Source: Sphingopyxis panaciterrae
GTDB lineage: Bacteria; Pseudomonadota; Alphaproteobacteria; Sphingomonadales; Sphingomonadaceae
Assembly: GCF_011762125.1 (NCBI RefSeq)
Contig: NZ_JAASQN010000002.1
Coordinates: forward strand, 248,001 to 312,000
Direction of reading: 5' to 3'
DNA length: 64,000 nucleotides
Below are positions 35,513 to 44,680 of the stretch, piece by piece. Under the pieces are notes generated by a model. That model ran no database searches, was not told where the DNA came from, and saw only the letters and a program-made list of their open reading frames with translations. The translations under genes were made by a program, and so were the position numbers. Every line of letters begins with the position of its first letter. Within the stretch, counting starts at the first letter, position 1.

Positions 35513-35529
35513 CCCGGACATGATCCGGG
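35513..35529 (-). terminator. hairpin downstream of the efflux operon
   Basis: CCCGGA and TCCGGG arms around a 5-base loop start 8 bases after the stop of the outer-membrane factor gene on the minus strand. No U-tract follows. It may be a degraded part of the neighbouring repeat that also ends transcription. Confidence 0.4.
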
Positions 35530-35536
35530 ACCCCGC

Positions 35537-36952
35537 TCAGGAGACCGCCGCATCCTGCCAGCCGCCGCCGAGCGCCAAGAACAGCGACACCAGATAGGTC
35601 GCGCGCTGCTGCTCGGACTGGGCGATGCTCGCCTGAATCTGCGCGAGCGAGCGTTCGGCGTCGAGTACGACCTGAAAATTCTCGCGTCCCGCTTCATACC
35701 GCAGCCGCGCGATCCGTGCCGCCTCGCCCGCCTCACCCGCGGCGCGGCGCAGCGCCGCCAGCCGATCGAGTTCGCCGGCATAGGCGGCCAGCGCGCTTTC
35801 GGTTTCCTCAAGCGCCGACAGCCAGGTGCCGTCGAAGGTCGCCAGCGCGCCGTCGGCGCCCGCCTCCGCTTGCTTCAGCCGCGACCGCGCGACTTCCATA
35901 TTGGGGAAGTTCCACGAAATCAGCGGGCCGAGCGAAAAGCGGAAACCGTCGGATTTGCCGAGCCCCGAGATCGAGCTGGCGGTCGAGCCGATCGATCCGC
36001 CCAGGCTGATGCTCGGATAGAGGTCGGCGGTCGCGACATTGACGCGCGCCGATGCTGCCGCGAGTTCGCGTTCGGCGCGGCGGATGTCGGGCCGCCGCGC
36101 GAGCAGCGAAGCGCCGTCGCCGACGGGTATCGGCCGGTTGAGCTCGGGCGGCGCTTGGCATGCGAGCACCGCGGCGGCAGGTGCCTCGGCGGGCGGTTTT
36201 CCGGTCAGTACCGCAAGGCGATAGAGCGCCGCCGAACGCTGGGCATTCAGCGTCGGGATCGTCGCGCGCGTCTGTTCGAGCAGCGCGCCCGCCTGCCCCG
36301 TCTCGAGCCGTGTTGCGCGGCCGCCCTCGAACAGGCGGCGCGTCAGGTCGAAGGTCCGCTCCTGAATGCGCAGCGTATCCTCGGCCACCGCGATCTGGCG
36401 GTTGAACGAGCAGACATCGGCATAGGCGCGCGTCGTTTCGGCGGCGACGGTGATGCGCGTCAGGTCGAACGCCGCCTGCACCGCATCGGCATCGGCGCGG
36501 CTGGCGCGGATCGCGCTGCCGACGCGGCCGAACAGGTCGACCTGATAGCCGACGTCGAGCCCGACATCATAGCTTTCGCCTTCGACCGTGCCCGCTCCCA
36601 GCGGATTGCGCTGCCGGGCATAGGTGCCGCCGGCGCTGACGCTGGTGGTCGGCAGGCGACCCGCCCGCGATTCGCGCAGCACCGCGCGCGCCTGCGCCAG
36701 ATTGGCGGCAGCGACGCGCAGGTCGGTGTTGGCAGTCAGCGCTTCCTGAACGAGGCCGTCGAGCGTCGGATCACCGAACAGGCTCCACCATTCGCCTGGC
36801 GGCTGATCGCCGGTGAAGGCGGGCGACTTGCCGGTTTCCAGGAACGGCGCCTGCGACGGCGCCGCCGGGGTCGGCGAGACATAGGCGGGACCGACGGTGC
36901 AGGCCGAAAGCGCCAGCGCCGCGGTGCCGATAAGCAGGTTACGGGTCATCAT
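35537..36952 (-). CDS. RND efflux outer-membrane factor lipoprotein (OprM/NodT family)
   Basis: 471 residues. A lipoprotein signal with LSAC (C18) begins the protein, then GPAYVSPTPAAP. The family repeats follow: helical blocks TNTDLRVAAANLAQARA and RPDIRRAERELAAASARVNVATADLYPSISL. It would form the trimeric outer-membrane channel of the tripartite pump. Its ATG overlaps the RND gene stop by 4 bases. Length is normal for the family. Pump substrates cannot be inferred from sequence. Confidence 0.92.
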   Translation of the reverse strand: MMTRNLLIGTAALALSACTVGPAYVSPTPAAPSQAPFLETGKSPAFTGDQPPGEWWSLFGDPTLDGLVQEALTANTDLRVAAANLAQARAVLRESRAGRLPTTSVSAGGTYARQRNPLGAGTVEGESYDVGLDVGYQVDLFGRVGSAIRASRADADAVQAAFDLTRITVAAETTRAYADVCSFNRQIAVAEDTLRIQERTFDLTRRLFEGGRATRLETGQAGALLEQTRATIPTLNAQRSAALYRLAVLTGKPPAEAPAAAVLACQAPPELNRPIPVGDGASLLARRPDIRRAERELAAASARVNVATADLYPSISLGGSIGSTASSISGLGKSDGFRFSLGPLISWNFPNMEVARSRLKQAEAGADGALATFDGTWLSALEETESALAAYAGELDRLAALRRAAGEAGEAARIARLRYEAGRENFQVVLDAERSLAQIQASIAQSEQQRATYLVSLFLALGGGWQDAAVS

Positions 36953-39900
36953 TGCGCCTCCAGCGGCGTATCTTTGTTCTTGTCTTTCGGGCCCATCATC
37001 CGCTTCGCCTTGTCGCCCAGCTTGCGGCAGACGACGTAGAAGATCGGGGTGAAGATCAGCCCGAAGACGGTGACGCCCAGCATACCGAAGGTCACCGCGG
37101 TGCCCAGTGCCTGCCGCATCTCCTGCCCCGGTCCGCTCGCGATCGCCAGCGGGATGACGCCGAAGATGAAGGCAAAGCTTGTCATCAGGATCGGGCGCAG
37201 GCGCGACCGCGCGGCGTGGACCGCGGCGTCGAGCGGGCTCATCCCGTCCTGTTCCTCGGCCTGCTTCGCGAATTCGACGATCAGGATCGCATTCTTCGCG
37301 GCCAGCGCGATGAGCACGACCAAGCCTACCTGCGTCAGGATATTATTGTCCATCCCGCGCAGATTCACCCCAAGCATTGCCGCGAGGATACACATCGGCA
37401 CGATCAGGATCACCGCGAGCGGCAGCGGCAGCGATTCATATTGCGCCGCGAGCACGAGGAAGACGAACACCACCGCAAGCAGGAAGATCAGCACCGCGCT
37501 GCTCCCCGCCGCCTTCTCCTGATAGGCAAGGCCGGTCCATTCATAGGCGAAACCGCTTGGCAGCGTCTTCGCGGCCAGCCCTTCCATCGCCTCCAGCGCC
37601 GCGCCCGACGACACCCCCGGCGCCGCCTGTCCCTGCAATTCGACCGCGGGGAACAGATTGTAACGCACGACGCGGGTCGGCCCGCTGTCGTTGCGGAAGG
37701 TCGCGACCGACGAGAGCGGCACCATCTCGCCCGACGTCGAGCGCACCTGCAGGCGGCCGACATCCTCGATCTTGCTGCGCGCGCTCGGTTCGGCCTGCGC
37801 CGTCACGCGGAAGGTGCGGCCGAGGAAGTTGAAGTCATTGACGTAGTTCGAGGCAAGATAGGTGCCGAGCGCGGCATAGACCTGGCTCGGGTCGACCCCC
37901 AATATCTGTGCCTTGTCGATGTCGACTTCGGCGAAGATGCGCGGGCTGCCGGTGTTGAAGAGCGAGAAGACCTGCGTCACGTCGGGCACCTGCTGCGCCC
38001 CGCCCATCATCGCCATCGTCGCCTGTTCCAGCTCGCGATAGCTTTGGCCGCTGCGCGCCTGGAGCATCATCGTGAAGCCGTTGCCGTTGCCGAGCCCCTG
38101 CACCGCGGGCGGCGCGATCACGAACGCCTGCGCTTCGGGAAGCGTGTTGGCGAGCAGCCCCGAAAGCTGGCCCGACAGCGCCGTGGCGCTGAGGTCCTTG
38201 CCGCGCACGCCCCAATCCTTCAGGCGAATGAACATCGTGCCCGCGTTCGAGGCGGTCGAAAAGCTCGACCCGTCGAGCCCGGCGAAGGTCGCGATGCTGT
38301 CGATCCCGTCCATCTTGGCCACGGCCTTCTGCGCGCGCTCCAATACTTCGCTCGTGCGGTCAAGCGACGCGCCCGGCGGCAGCTGGACCACGCCGATCAG
38401 CACGCCCTGGTCCTGATCGGGAATAAAGCCCGTCGGGGTCGCAGTCAGGCGCCAGCCGGTCAAGGCGAGCAACACGGCGTAGATAACCAGCATCATGCCC
38501 GTCTTGCGGATCAGCGACGCCGTCGTGCGGCCATAGCGGTCGGACAATTTGTCGAAGCCGCTGTTGAACTTGTCCGCCGCGCGGCGAATGAAGCGCATGA
38601 CCGGGTTCTTCGGCTCGGCATGATGTTCTTCGTGCGGCTTCAGGAACAACGCCGCCATCGCCGGCGAAAGCGTCAGCGAGGTCAGCAGCGAGAACACCGT
38701 CGCCGCCGCGATCGTCACCGCGAACTGCTGGTAGAAGATGCCGGGAATGCCGGGAACGAAGGCGGTCGGCACGAACACCGCGACAAGCACCAGCCCGATC
38801 GCGATCAGCGCCCCCGACACCTCGCCCATCGTGCGATGCGCGGCCTCGCGCGGGGTCAGCCCCTCGCGAATATGCTTCTCCACCGCCTCGACGACGACGA
38901 TCGCGTCATCGACGACGATGCCGACCGCAAGCACCAATGCGAACAGCGATAGCGAGTTGATCGAGAAGCCGAGCGCAAGCTGCACCGCAAAGGTCCCGAC
39001 CAGCGCAACGGGAATCGCGACGATCGGAATGATCGCGGCCCGCCACGTCTGGAGGAACACCAGCACGACCAGCACGACCAGCACGATCGCTTCGAGCAGC
39101 GTTTCCTGCACCGCGGTCACCGACGCCTGGACATATTCGGTCGGGTTGAACGGAATCTCATATTCGAGTCCCGGCGGGAAATCCTTCGACGCGTCCTCGA
39201 CTTCTTTGAGCACGAGGTTGGCGGCGTTCAGCGCGTTGGCGCCGGGCTGCTGGATCACCCCCATCCCGACGCCCTGCCGCCCGTTGAACACGCCGCGCAC
39301 GCCATAATCCTGCGCGCCGAGTTCGACCCGCGCGACATCCTTCAGCCGCGTGATCGCTCCGTTCGTGGTATCGGTCTTGACGACGATATTCTGAAACTGT
39401 TCGGGCGTAACCAGACGCCCCGGAACCTCGACCGGCAGTTCGAACGCGGGATTGCCCTTGCCATAGGGCGGCGCACCGACCGAACCGCCCGCGACCTGGA
39501 CGTTCTGGCTCTGCATCGCCGCGACGATCTCGGTCGCGGTCATGTTGCGCGCCGCCGCCTTGTCGGGGTCGATCCACACGCGCATCGAATAAAAGCCGCC
39601 GCCGAAGATCTGCACCCCGCCGACGCCTTCGAGCCGGAGAAGCCGGTCGCGGAGCGTCGAGTTCGCATAGTTGCCGACATAGTCGATATCGATCGCCGGA
39701 TCGGTCGACTTCAGCGCGACGATCATCAGGAAGCCCGATTCCTGCTTGTTCACCTGCACGCCGATCTGGCGCACCTCCGCGGGCAGCCGCGGTTCGGCCA
39801 GCGCGACGCGGTTCTGCACCAGCACCTGCGCGGCATCAAGGTCGGTGCCCGGCTTGAACGTCACGGTAATCTGCGCCGCGCCCTGCGTCGACGACGACTG

Positions 39901-40140
39901 CAGGTACAGCATATTTTCGACGCCGTTGATCTCCTGCTCCAGCGTCGATGCGACGGTTTCGGCGATCGTATCGGGCGAAGCGCCGGGATAGGCGGCGTTG
40001 ATGCTGATCGTCGGCGGGGCGATCTCCGGATATTGGGCGAGCGGAAGCTGCGGATAGGCAAAGGCGCCGATCAGCGTGATGAAGATCGCAATGACCGCCG
40101 CGAAAATCGGGCGGTCGACGAAGAAGCGGCTGAAATTCAC
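36949..40140 (-). CDS. RND efflux inner-membrane transporter (HAE1, AcrB/MexB-like)
   Basis: 1063 residues, full length for a HAE1-RND pump. MNFSRFFVDRPIFAAVIAI opens helix 1; the proton-relay aspartates lie in helix 4 (GIVVDDAIVVVEAVEKH). PTGFIPDQDQGVL and the second-half block NAILIVEFAKQ are also family hallmarks. Twelve membrane helices and two large periplasmic loops are evident. It expels hydrophobic compounds such as drugs, dyes or solvents using proton motive force. ATGA overlaps link it to both neighbours in the order fusion protein, pump, outer channel, an AcrAB-TolC-like layout. A TetR repressor gene is divergent. Confidence 0.95.
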   Translation of the reverse strand: MNFSRFFVDRPIFAAVIAIFITLIGAFAYPQLPLAQYPEIAPPTISINAAYPGASPDTIAETVASTLEQEINGVENMLYLQSSSTQGAAQITVTFKPGTDLDAAQVLVQNRVALAEPRLPAEVRQIGVQVNKQESGFLMIVALKSTDPAIDIDYVGNYANSTLRDRLLRLEGVGGVQIFGGGFYSMRVWIDPDKAAARNMTATEIVAAMQSQNVQVAGGSVGAPPYGKGNPAFELPVEVPGRLVTPEQFQNIVVKTDTTNGAITRLKDVARVELGAQDYGVRGVFNGRQGVGMGVIQQPGANALNAANLVLKEVEDASKDFPPGLEYEIPFNPTEYVQASVTAVQETLLEAIVLVVLVVLVFLQTWRAAIIPIVAIPVALVGTFAVQLALGFSINSLSLFALVLAVGIVVDDAIVVVEAVEKHIREGLTPREAAHRTMGEVSGALIAIGLVLVAVFVPTAFVPGIPGIFYQQFAVTIAAATVFSLLTSLTLSPAMAALFLKPHEEHHAEPKNPVMRFIRRAADKFNSGFDKLSDRYGRTTASLIRKTGMMLVIYAVLLALTGWRLTATPTGFIPDQDQGVLIGVVQLPPGASLDRTSEVLERAQKAVAKMDGIDSIATFAGLDGSSFSTASNAGTMFIRLKDWGVRGKDLSATALSGQLSGLLANTLPEAQAFVIAPPAVQGLGNGNGFTMMLQARSGQSYRELEQATMAMMGGAQQVPDVTQVFSLFNTGSPRIFAEVDIDKAQILGVDPSQVYAALGTYLASNYVNDFNFLGRTFRVTAQAEPSARSKIEDVGRLQVRSTSGEMVPLSSVATFRNDSGPTRVVRYNLFPAVELQGQAAPGVSSGAALEAMEGLAAKTLPSGFAYEWTGLAYQEKAAGSSAVLIFLLAVVFVFLVLAAQYESLPLPLAVILIVPMCILAAMLGVNLRGMDNNILTQVGLVVLIALAAKNAILIVEFAKQAEEQDGMSPLDAAVHAARSRLRPILMTSFAFIFGVIPLAIASGPGQEMRQALGTAVTFGMLGVTVFGLIFTPIFYVVCRKLGDKAKRMMGPKDKNKDTPLEAQ

Positions 40141-41318
40141 TTGGCCGCTTCCTTGTTCGCCGGCGCCTTCTTCGCCTGACCCGCGGCCGCGCCCTTCGGC
40201 GTTACGATCTTGCCGTCGGGGGCAATCCTGCCCTGCTGGGTCTTCGCGGGCTTGCCGGGCATCGCCCGCTGGATGCCGTTGACGATGACGCGGTCCTTCG
40301 CGGTCACCCCCGAACGGATCACGCGCAGGCCATCGACTACCGGGCCAAGCTGGACCGGGCGCGCCTGCACCACATCCTTCGGACCCATGACATAGACGAT
40401 GCGGCGCGCGGCGTCGGTGACGATCGCGGCATCAGGCAGCAGGAACGCCGACCGCGGCGCCGATGCGGCGAGCTGGAGCTGGCCGAACAGGCCCGGGCGC
40501 AGCTTGCCGTCGGGGTTCTGGACCACCGCGCGCACGGTGATCGTGCCCGACCCGTTGCTCAGCGCATTGTCGACGAAATCGATGCGGCCGTTCAAGCGAT
40601 AATCGTCTTCGCCCTGCAACCGGATGCGCACCGGCGAACCGTCGATCGCGTCGCCACGGCGTTCATACTCCAGCAGGCTCGCTTCCGAACCCTGGAAGGT
40701 GAAATGCAACGGATTGGTCGACACGATCGTCGTCAATATCGTCTGGTCGGCGGTGACCGAATTGCCCGGGTCGACCAGCCGCTGAGACACGCGGCCCGAA
40801 ATCGGCGCGGTCACGCGCGTAAAACCGACGTTGAGCTCGGCGGCGCGGATCGCGGCGCGATTGGCCGCGACATCGGCCTCGCTCGTGCGCACCGCCGCGC
40901 GGCGCTGTTCGACCTCTTCCTTGCTCGCCGCCTGCGAAGCCGCCAGCGTTTCCGATCGCGCCAGTTCGGTGCGGGCATTGGCCAGCGTCGCCTGCGCGCG
41001 GACAAGCTGGGCGCGCGACTGGTCGAGCAGCGCCTGCGTCGGGCGCGCGTCGATCGTGAACAACAGTTGCCCGGCGCGCACATATTGGCCGTCGGTGAAG
41101 TGTGCGCGCTGCAGATAACCCGATGCGCGCGGCCGCACTTCGACGCTGTCGACGGCTTCGAATCGGCCGACATAATCGTCCCATTCGGTGATTTCGCGAA
41201 CGAGCGGAGTCGCGACGGTTACAGGCAGGGCCGGCGGGCCCTTTTGATCGTCGCCGCCGGAGCAGGCCGACATCGACAGGGAAAGAAACAGCACGGGCAC
41301 GAGGAGAGCTGAGCGCAT
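40137..41318 (-). CDS. RND efflux periplasmic adaptor (membrane fusion protein, lipoprotein)
   Basis: 393 residues. The ATG at 41318 begins a lipoprotein signal (SMSAC, C19). Adaptor domains are in order: YVGRFEAVDSVEVRPRASG (beta-barrel/lipoyl), the alpha hairpin of about residues 95-160 and APISGRVSQRLVDPG (second lipoyl half). A Lys/Ala-rich tail follows residue 360. It is the first gene of the efflux operon. The upstream gap of 156 bases, shared with the divergent TetR gene, holds the operator at 41430-41443. Confidence 0.93.
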   Translation of the reverse strand: MRSALLVPVLFLSLSMSACSGGDDQKGPPALPVTVATPLVREITEWDDYVGRFEAVDSVEVRPRASGYLQRAHFTDGQYVRAGQLLFTIDARPTQALLDQSRAQLVRAQATLANARTELARSETLAASQAASKEEVEQRRAAVRTSEADVAANRAAIRAAELNVGFTRVTAPISGRVSQRLVDPGNSVTADQTILTTIVSTNPLHFTFQGSEASLLEYERRGDAIDGSPVRIRLQGEDDYRLNGRIDFVDNALSNGSGTITVRAVVQNPDGKLRPGLFGQLQLAASAPRSAFLLPDAAIVTDAARRIVYVMGPKDVVQARPVQLGPVVDGLRVIRSGVTAKDRVIVNGIQRAMPGKPAKTQQGRIAPDGKIVTPKGAAAGQAKKAPANKEAAK

Positions 41319-41429
41319 GGTTTTGGACCTATGTCTTTTTTGTAAGGGCATGTTCCGACACCGCGCTGCAGGGAGGGGGGGCGCTGCGCGATGCCGGACA
41401 ATGCCGACTAAAGCCGAAGCCAAAATAAG

Positions 41430-41443
41430 TCAACAGCTGTTGA
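41430..41443. promoter_or_regulatory. TetR-type operator palindrome between efflux operon and its regulator
   Basis: TCAACAGCTGTTGA is a perfect 14-base palindrome, with further partly matching bases outside (AAG/TTT). It lies in the divergent gap 31 bases before the TetR ATG. Position and symmetry are those of a TetR-family operator controlling both directions. Confidence 0.7.
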
Positions 41444-41474
41444 TTTACTTCAAAGCCTATGCAAAGGCGCCAGC

Positions 41475-42059
41475 ATGGACCCGACCACATCCATCAAAAA
41501 GCGCGACGCCGTGGCGACGCGCGCCGCGATCCTCGCCGCCGCGCGCCAGCGCTTCCTCAGCGAAAGCTACGACAGCGTCGGCCTCCGCGATATCGCCGGC
41601 GATGCGCGCGTCGATGTTGCGCTGATCAGCCGCTATTTCGGCGGCAAGGAAGGGCTTTTTCGCGACGTCCTGTCCCATGACGACAAGCCGGATCTTTTCC
41701 GCGAGCCCCGCACGATCGCCGAGGTCCCCGGCTTCCTCGCCCAGCTCGTCGTCGAGGATGGCAGCGACGACCGGCAGCTGCGCATGGAAATGTTCATCAT
41801 CATGCTGCGTTCGGCCTCCTCGCCCAAGGCCGGCCAGGTCATCCGCGACCTCGTCCACCTCGATGTCCTCGGCCCGCTCACCGAATTGATCGGTGGCGAC
41901 CAGGCCGAACTGCGCGCCAATATGCTGCTCGCCATCCTGATGGGCATCGGCGTGCTGTCGACGATCATGATGGTCGACAATTTCGGCGGCACCAGCACCG
42001 ACCGCGACGAATGCATCGAACGCTTCCGCTGCCTGTTCGAAGCCGCCCTGACCTGCTGA
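41475..42059 (+). CDS. TetR-family transcriptional regulator of the efflux operon
   Basis: 194 residues. The N-terminal HTH (about 11-58) reads TRAAILAAARQRFLSESYDSV then IAGDARVDVALISRYFGGKEGLF, a clear TetR fold. The C-terminal ligand domain is small and hydrophobic. It is divergent from the MexAB-OprM-like operon, with a perfect palindrome between them, so it most likely represses the pump until a substrate binds. No other target is visible. Start chosen at the ATG 11 codons before the HTH. Confidence 0.9.
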   Translation: MDPTTSIKKRDAVATRAAILAAARQRFLSESYDSVGLRDIAGDARVDVALISRYFGGKEGLFRDVLSHDDKPDLFREPRTIAEVPGFLAQLVVEDGSDDRQLRMEMFIIMLRSASSPKAGQVIRDLVHLDVLGPLTELIGGDQAELRANMLLAILMGIGVLSTIMMVDNFGGTSTDRDECIERFRCLFEAALTC

Positions 42060-42128
42060 GCTTCGCAAGGGCGTAACGAAACGGATGACGGTTTTGGGGT
42101 GGGGGCTGCCATGAGCTCCACTCACCTT

Positions 42129-42243
42129 CGTCATCCGCGGAGGAGACCCGTGGCTCTTCCGCCTTGACCCGGGATCCCGCTTTTTTTGAAGTTAGCGCAG
42201 GTTTCGACGTCCAGCGGGACCCCGGATCAAGTCCGGGGTGACG
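42129..42243. repeat. dispersed intergenic repeat, copy 2
   Basis: A 115-base element bounded by CGTCATCC and GGGGTGACG, sharing CTTGACCCGGGATCCCGC and AGCGGGACCCCGGATCAAG with 35349-35462. It fills the convergent gap between the TetR gene and the PPOX-type gene and is a plausible bidirectional terminator. Confidence 0.8.
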
Positions 42244-42296
42244 AAAAAGGAAACGGCAACTAATCGCCGCAACCGGGCATGCTCTCGCCCGCCTCT

Positions 42297-43325
42297 TCAA
42301 TAGAGATTATCCTTATAATCCTTGGCCAGCCCGCGCTCCATCAACCCCGGAACCGACACCAAGGCCCCGGCAAGGCGCGCCGTCAAACTCTTGTTCTTGT
42401 TGAGCTTGACATGTTCGGCGAACATCTTCGCCGGCCGGATATCGGCGGGCGCCGCCGCTGTAGGCCACAGCCGCGCGCGCTGGAGCGCGGCGCTCGTGCG
42501 CATTTCCATCGCCACTTCGTCGATGCGCGCGGCGAGCAGCGGCGTCTTGTCGCGCACCGCAAACGCCGTCCGCGCCGCTTCATCGACGGTCAGCCGCGCC
42601 CGTCCCCGCACCAGCGCGACCGCCGCCGAACCGGGGATCAGCAGCGCGGCGGCGATTTGCGGCTGGACGATGATATTGCGAAAACTGTCGGCGCGGCGAT
42701 TGCCCGGCCGGTCGGCGAACCACAGCCCGCCTTCGTCCAACCGCGCCATGCAGCCGGCGGGATCGCCTTTCGGGCTCAGGTCGGCGCCGCCGCCGGCGTC
42801 GACCGTCGCGAGCGCCATAAAGCGGCTTGCGTTGACAAAGGCGCCGGTGTCGCCGGGCCATTCGCCCAGCGGGGTGGCCGACCAGAAATCGGATCGGATC
42901 AGCGCCTTGGCGCAATGGCCATAGCATTCCTCAACCGCGATCCGCAGCACGCCGTCCTCGATGCCCGCGACGCGGCCGTTGACCCGCAGCGTCTCGCCGA
43001 CCCCGGGAATGAGGAAGAGCGAGCCAAAGCCGGCACCTGTGACCGCCAGCGCGGGATCATCGATCAGGTCGAGCGGGATTGTCAGGGCGGCCGGATCCTC
43101 GGCGGACGCAAAACCTTGCGCGCCGCCGCCCAGCGTCATTGCAATCCCTTGGGCAATCCCTTGGACAACCCCCTGGCCGGCGCCGAAACCCGCGAACATC
43201 AGCGGCGACGATGCGAGCCAGCGTCGCGCACTCGCGTCTACATGGTCGATTACCTTCAAATTCACCGGTGGCGGCGTCTTGCCGATCACGGCTTCGAGCG
43301 CGGCGATGCTGTCGAGGAAGGTCAT
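42297..43325 (-). CDS. pyridoxamine 5'-phosphate oxidase-like FMN-binding protein
   Basis: 342 residues from the ATG at 43325. The C-terminal two thirds reads as a PPOX split barrel: FVNASRFMALATVDAGG, DLSPKGDPAG, LWFADRPGNRRADSFRNII and VALVRGRARLTVDE. The first 120 residues are not part of the usual domain and contain a glycine-rich stretch (FGAGQGVVQGIAQGIAM) that I cannot place. An FMN- or F420-dependent reductase role is possible. The ATG overlaps the stop of the unknown gene upstream (ATGA). Third gene of a minus unit with the CxxC protein and the methyltransferase-like protein. Confidence 0.7.
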   Translation of the reverse strand: MTFLDSIAALEAVIGKTPPPVNLKVIDHVDASARRWLASSPLMFAGFGAGQGVVQGIAQGIAMTLGGGAQGFASAEDPAALTIPLDLIDDPALAVTGAGFGSLFLIPGVGETLRVNGRVAGIEDGVLRIAVEECYGHCAKALIRSDFWSATPLGEWPGDTGAFVNASRFMALATVDAGGGADLSPKGDPAGCMARLDEGGLWFADRPGNRRADSFRNIIVQPQIAAALLIPGSAAVALVRGRARLTVDEAARTAFAVRDKTPLLAARIDEVAMEMRTSAALQRARLWPTAAAPADIRPAKMFAEHVKLNKNKSLTARLAGALVSVPGLMERGLAKDYKDNLY

Positions 43326-43711
43326 TGGATGTCCTTTGGCGCAAGCGTCAGGAGGATGCGCATCGAACAGAGCGCGCAATCGAACGCCGAAGCGGCGCCC
43401 TGCCTCGCGGCTACGCAGGGTGGAACGCGTCCCGTGCTGCGAAGCAGATTGGTGAGCAGGACTTCATCCTCCGACGGGCTGTCTGTGTCGCCAATCGCAA
43501 AAGGGTGGTCAAGCGCCTGCTCGTAAAGATGCAGCAGGCTGTCGAAGGCTACCGCCAGCATCGGGCATTGCCGTTCGGACAGCAGTGCGTGCAACCTTGG
43601 CTGCGTCGCCGCCCCCTCGTCGCGCGCCAATCGCCAGCAACGCGCCGCGGCGCTGACCAGTTCGGCGGGGTCGCTCGCAGCCGCCGCGCCGTCGATTACG
43701 ACGTGCATCAT
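43322..43711 (-). CDS. hypothetical protein with C-terminal CxxC
   Basis: 129 residues, starting at one of two adjacent ATGs (43711 or 43708), overlapping the stop of the methyltransferase-like gene. I do not recognise a family. It looks mostly helical, with SAAARCWRLARDEGAATQP in the first half and CALCSM (CxxC) near the C-terminus, which could bind metal or form a disulphide. No signal peptide or membrane segment. Overlapping junctions on both sides indicate a co-translated trio, so its job is probably tied to the flavoprotein next door. Confidence 0.6.
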   Translation of the reverse strand: MMHVVIDGAAAASDPAELVSAAARCWRLARDEGAATQPRLHALLSERQCPMLAVAFDSLLHLYEQALDHPFAIGDTDSPSEDEVLLTNLLRSTGRVPPCVAARQGAASAFDCALCSMRILLTLAPKDIQ

Positions 43712-44394
43712 GACGCCGCCTTCGGCCACAGCCGCCCCGTCCGGCGGCAATAGGCCTCCCAATCGGCGCCGAAGCGGCCATGCATCATCGCCTCCTCCTG
43801 CGGCACCCGCAGGAACCACATCGCGGCGAAGGCGGGCACCACCAACGCGCCCGCGATCCAATTGTGGATCAGCAGCGGCTGCGCCAGCGCCGAAATCCAG
43901 ATCGCGGCGTACATGGGGTGGCGAATGCGGTCATAGATTCCGCCGGTGACCAGCGCGTGCGCATCATGCACCTCCAGTCCTGGGCTCCAGTTGCGGCCAA
44001 GGTCGGCGTGGCTGCGCCAGAATAGCCACAGGAAGGGCAGTTGCAGCGCCGCGCCGGTCGCGGTCGCCCAATCGGGCAGACGATAATCGGCAAAAGCAAA
44101 AGCCGCCGTCGCGAGATGGAGCAGCGGCAGCAGCATCATCGCGGCGAACATGGCTACCAGCAGCAGCTTTTCGGGCAGCTGCTTGCGAGCATCGACGACA
44201 ATATTCGACCGGTTGCGCACCGAATGCGGCGTCCGAATCACGACCGTCGCCGCAAAGGCCGCCAACCAGACGAGCGCCCCCCAGCCATTGTCGCGCCAGC
44301 GCCACAAGGCGAGGATCAGCAGCACGAGGCCCGCCACCGCAGTCGCGAGCGCGGGAAAGCTGGTCATCATCGATCGATCGCGTCGTCCGGTCAT
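43708..44394 (-). CDS. isoprenylcysteine carboxyl methyltransferase-like membrane protein
   Basis: 228 residues with about five hydrophobic segments. The C-terminal part HALVTGGIYDRIRHPMYAAI and the late RVPQEEAMMHGRFGADWEAY match the ICMT/PEMT-like fold (GIY..vRHPmY..., then EE...FG..Y.Y), which binds S-adenosylmethionine at the membrane. The ATG at 44394 has AAGGA upstream. Bacterial members are usually annotated only as isoprenylcysteine methyltransferase family; substrate unknown. It is the first gene of the trio with the CxxC protein and the PPOX protein. Confidence 0.78.
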   Translation of the reverse strand: MTGRRDRSMMTSFPALATAVAGLVLLILALWRWRDNGWGALVWLAAFAATVVIRTPHSVRNRSNIVVDARKQLPEKLLLVAMFAAMMLLPLLHLATAAFAFADYRLPDWATATGAALQLPFLWLFWRSHADLGRNWSPGLEVHDAHALVTGGIYDRIRHPMYAAIWISALAQPLLIHNWIAGALVVPAFAAMWFLRVPQEEAMMHGRFGADWEAYCRRTGRLWPKAAS

Positions 44395-44471
44395 CGCCTT
44401 TTCCTTTCGTGATCATACCGAGCGTAAAATCATCCTATGAACGGCCGTTTTCGGCCGGTAGCTGCCACTAC

Positions 44472-44563
44472 TAAAAACCGTCGTCCCCGCGAAGGCGGGG
44501 GCCGCTGGCAACCTTGCGCTAGGCCGATGGCGGCCCCCGCCTTCGCGGGGGCGACGGTTTTAG
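44472..44563. repeat. palindromic intergenic repeat
   Basis: AAAACCGTCG then CCCCGCGAAGGCGGGG near 44474-44500 recurs inverted near 44535-44562 (CCCCGCCTTCGCGGGG then CGACGGTTTT) with one mismatch, arms about 33 bases, loop about 24. The sequence family differs from the 35349/42129 repeats but resembles the 35219 element in layout. Confidence 0.75.
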
Positions 44564-44680
44564 TCGGCGCGGGAACGTCCGCTCCCCACCCCAACGCCGC
44601 CACTCTCCTCGGCCGACATCACCGTCTCTCCTTCACCGCCGCCGCACACCAAACCACCTCGAAAAGCCTCATGGCATATT

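Larger units (their letters stand above)
34983..35536. other. 554-base intergenic region: promoter plus palindromic repeats, no gene
   Basis: The gap between the serine hydrolase and the efflux outer-membrane factor holds the minus-strand promoter at 35063-35090, a long inverted repeat at 35219-35309, a 114-base repeat at 35349-35462 and a small hairpin at 35513-35529. I see no coding sequence: short open frames here follow the repeats and have no ribosome site. Confidence 0.7.

Noticed and set aside
36952..38952. Plus-strand open frame opposite the RND pump
   Set aside because: The pump is complete on the minus strand; the antisense product is a composition artefact.
35349..42243. Composite transposon bounded by the two similar repeats
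   Set aside because: No transposase lies between them and the genes inside form a normal efflux operon; dispersed REP-like copies explain them better.
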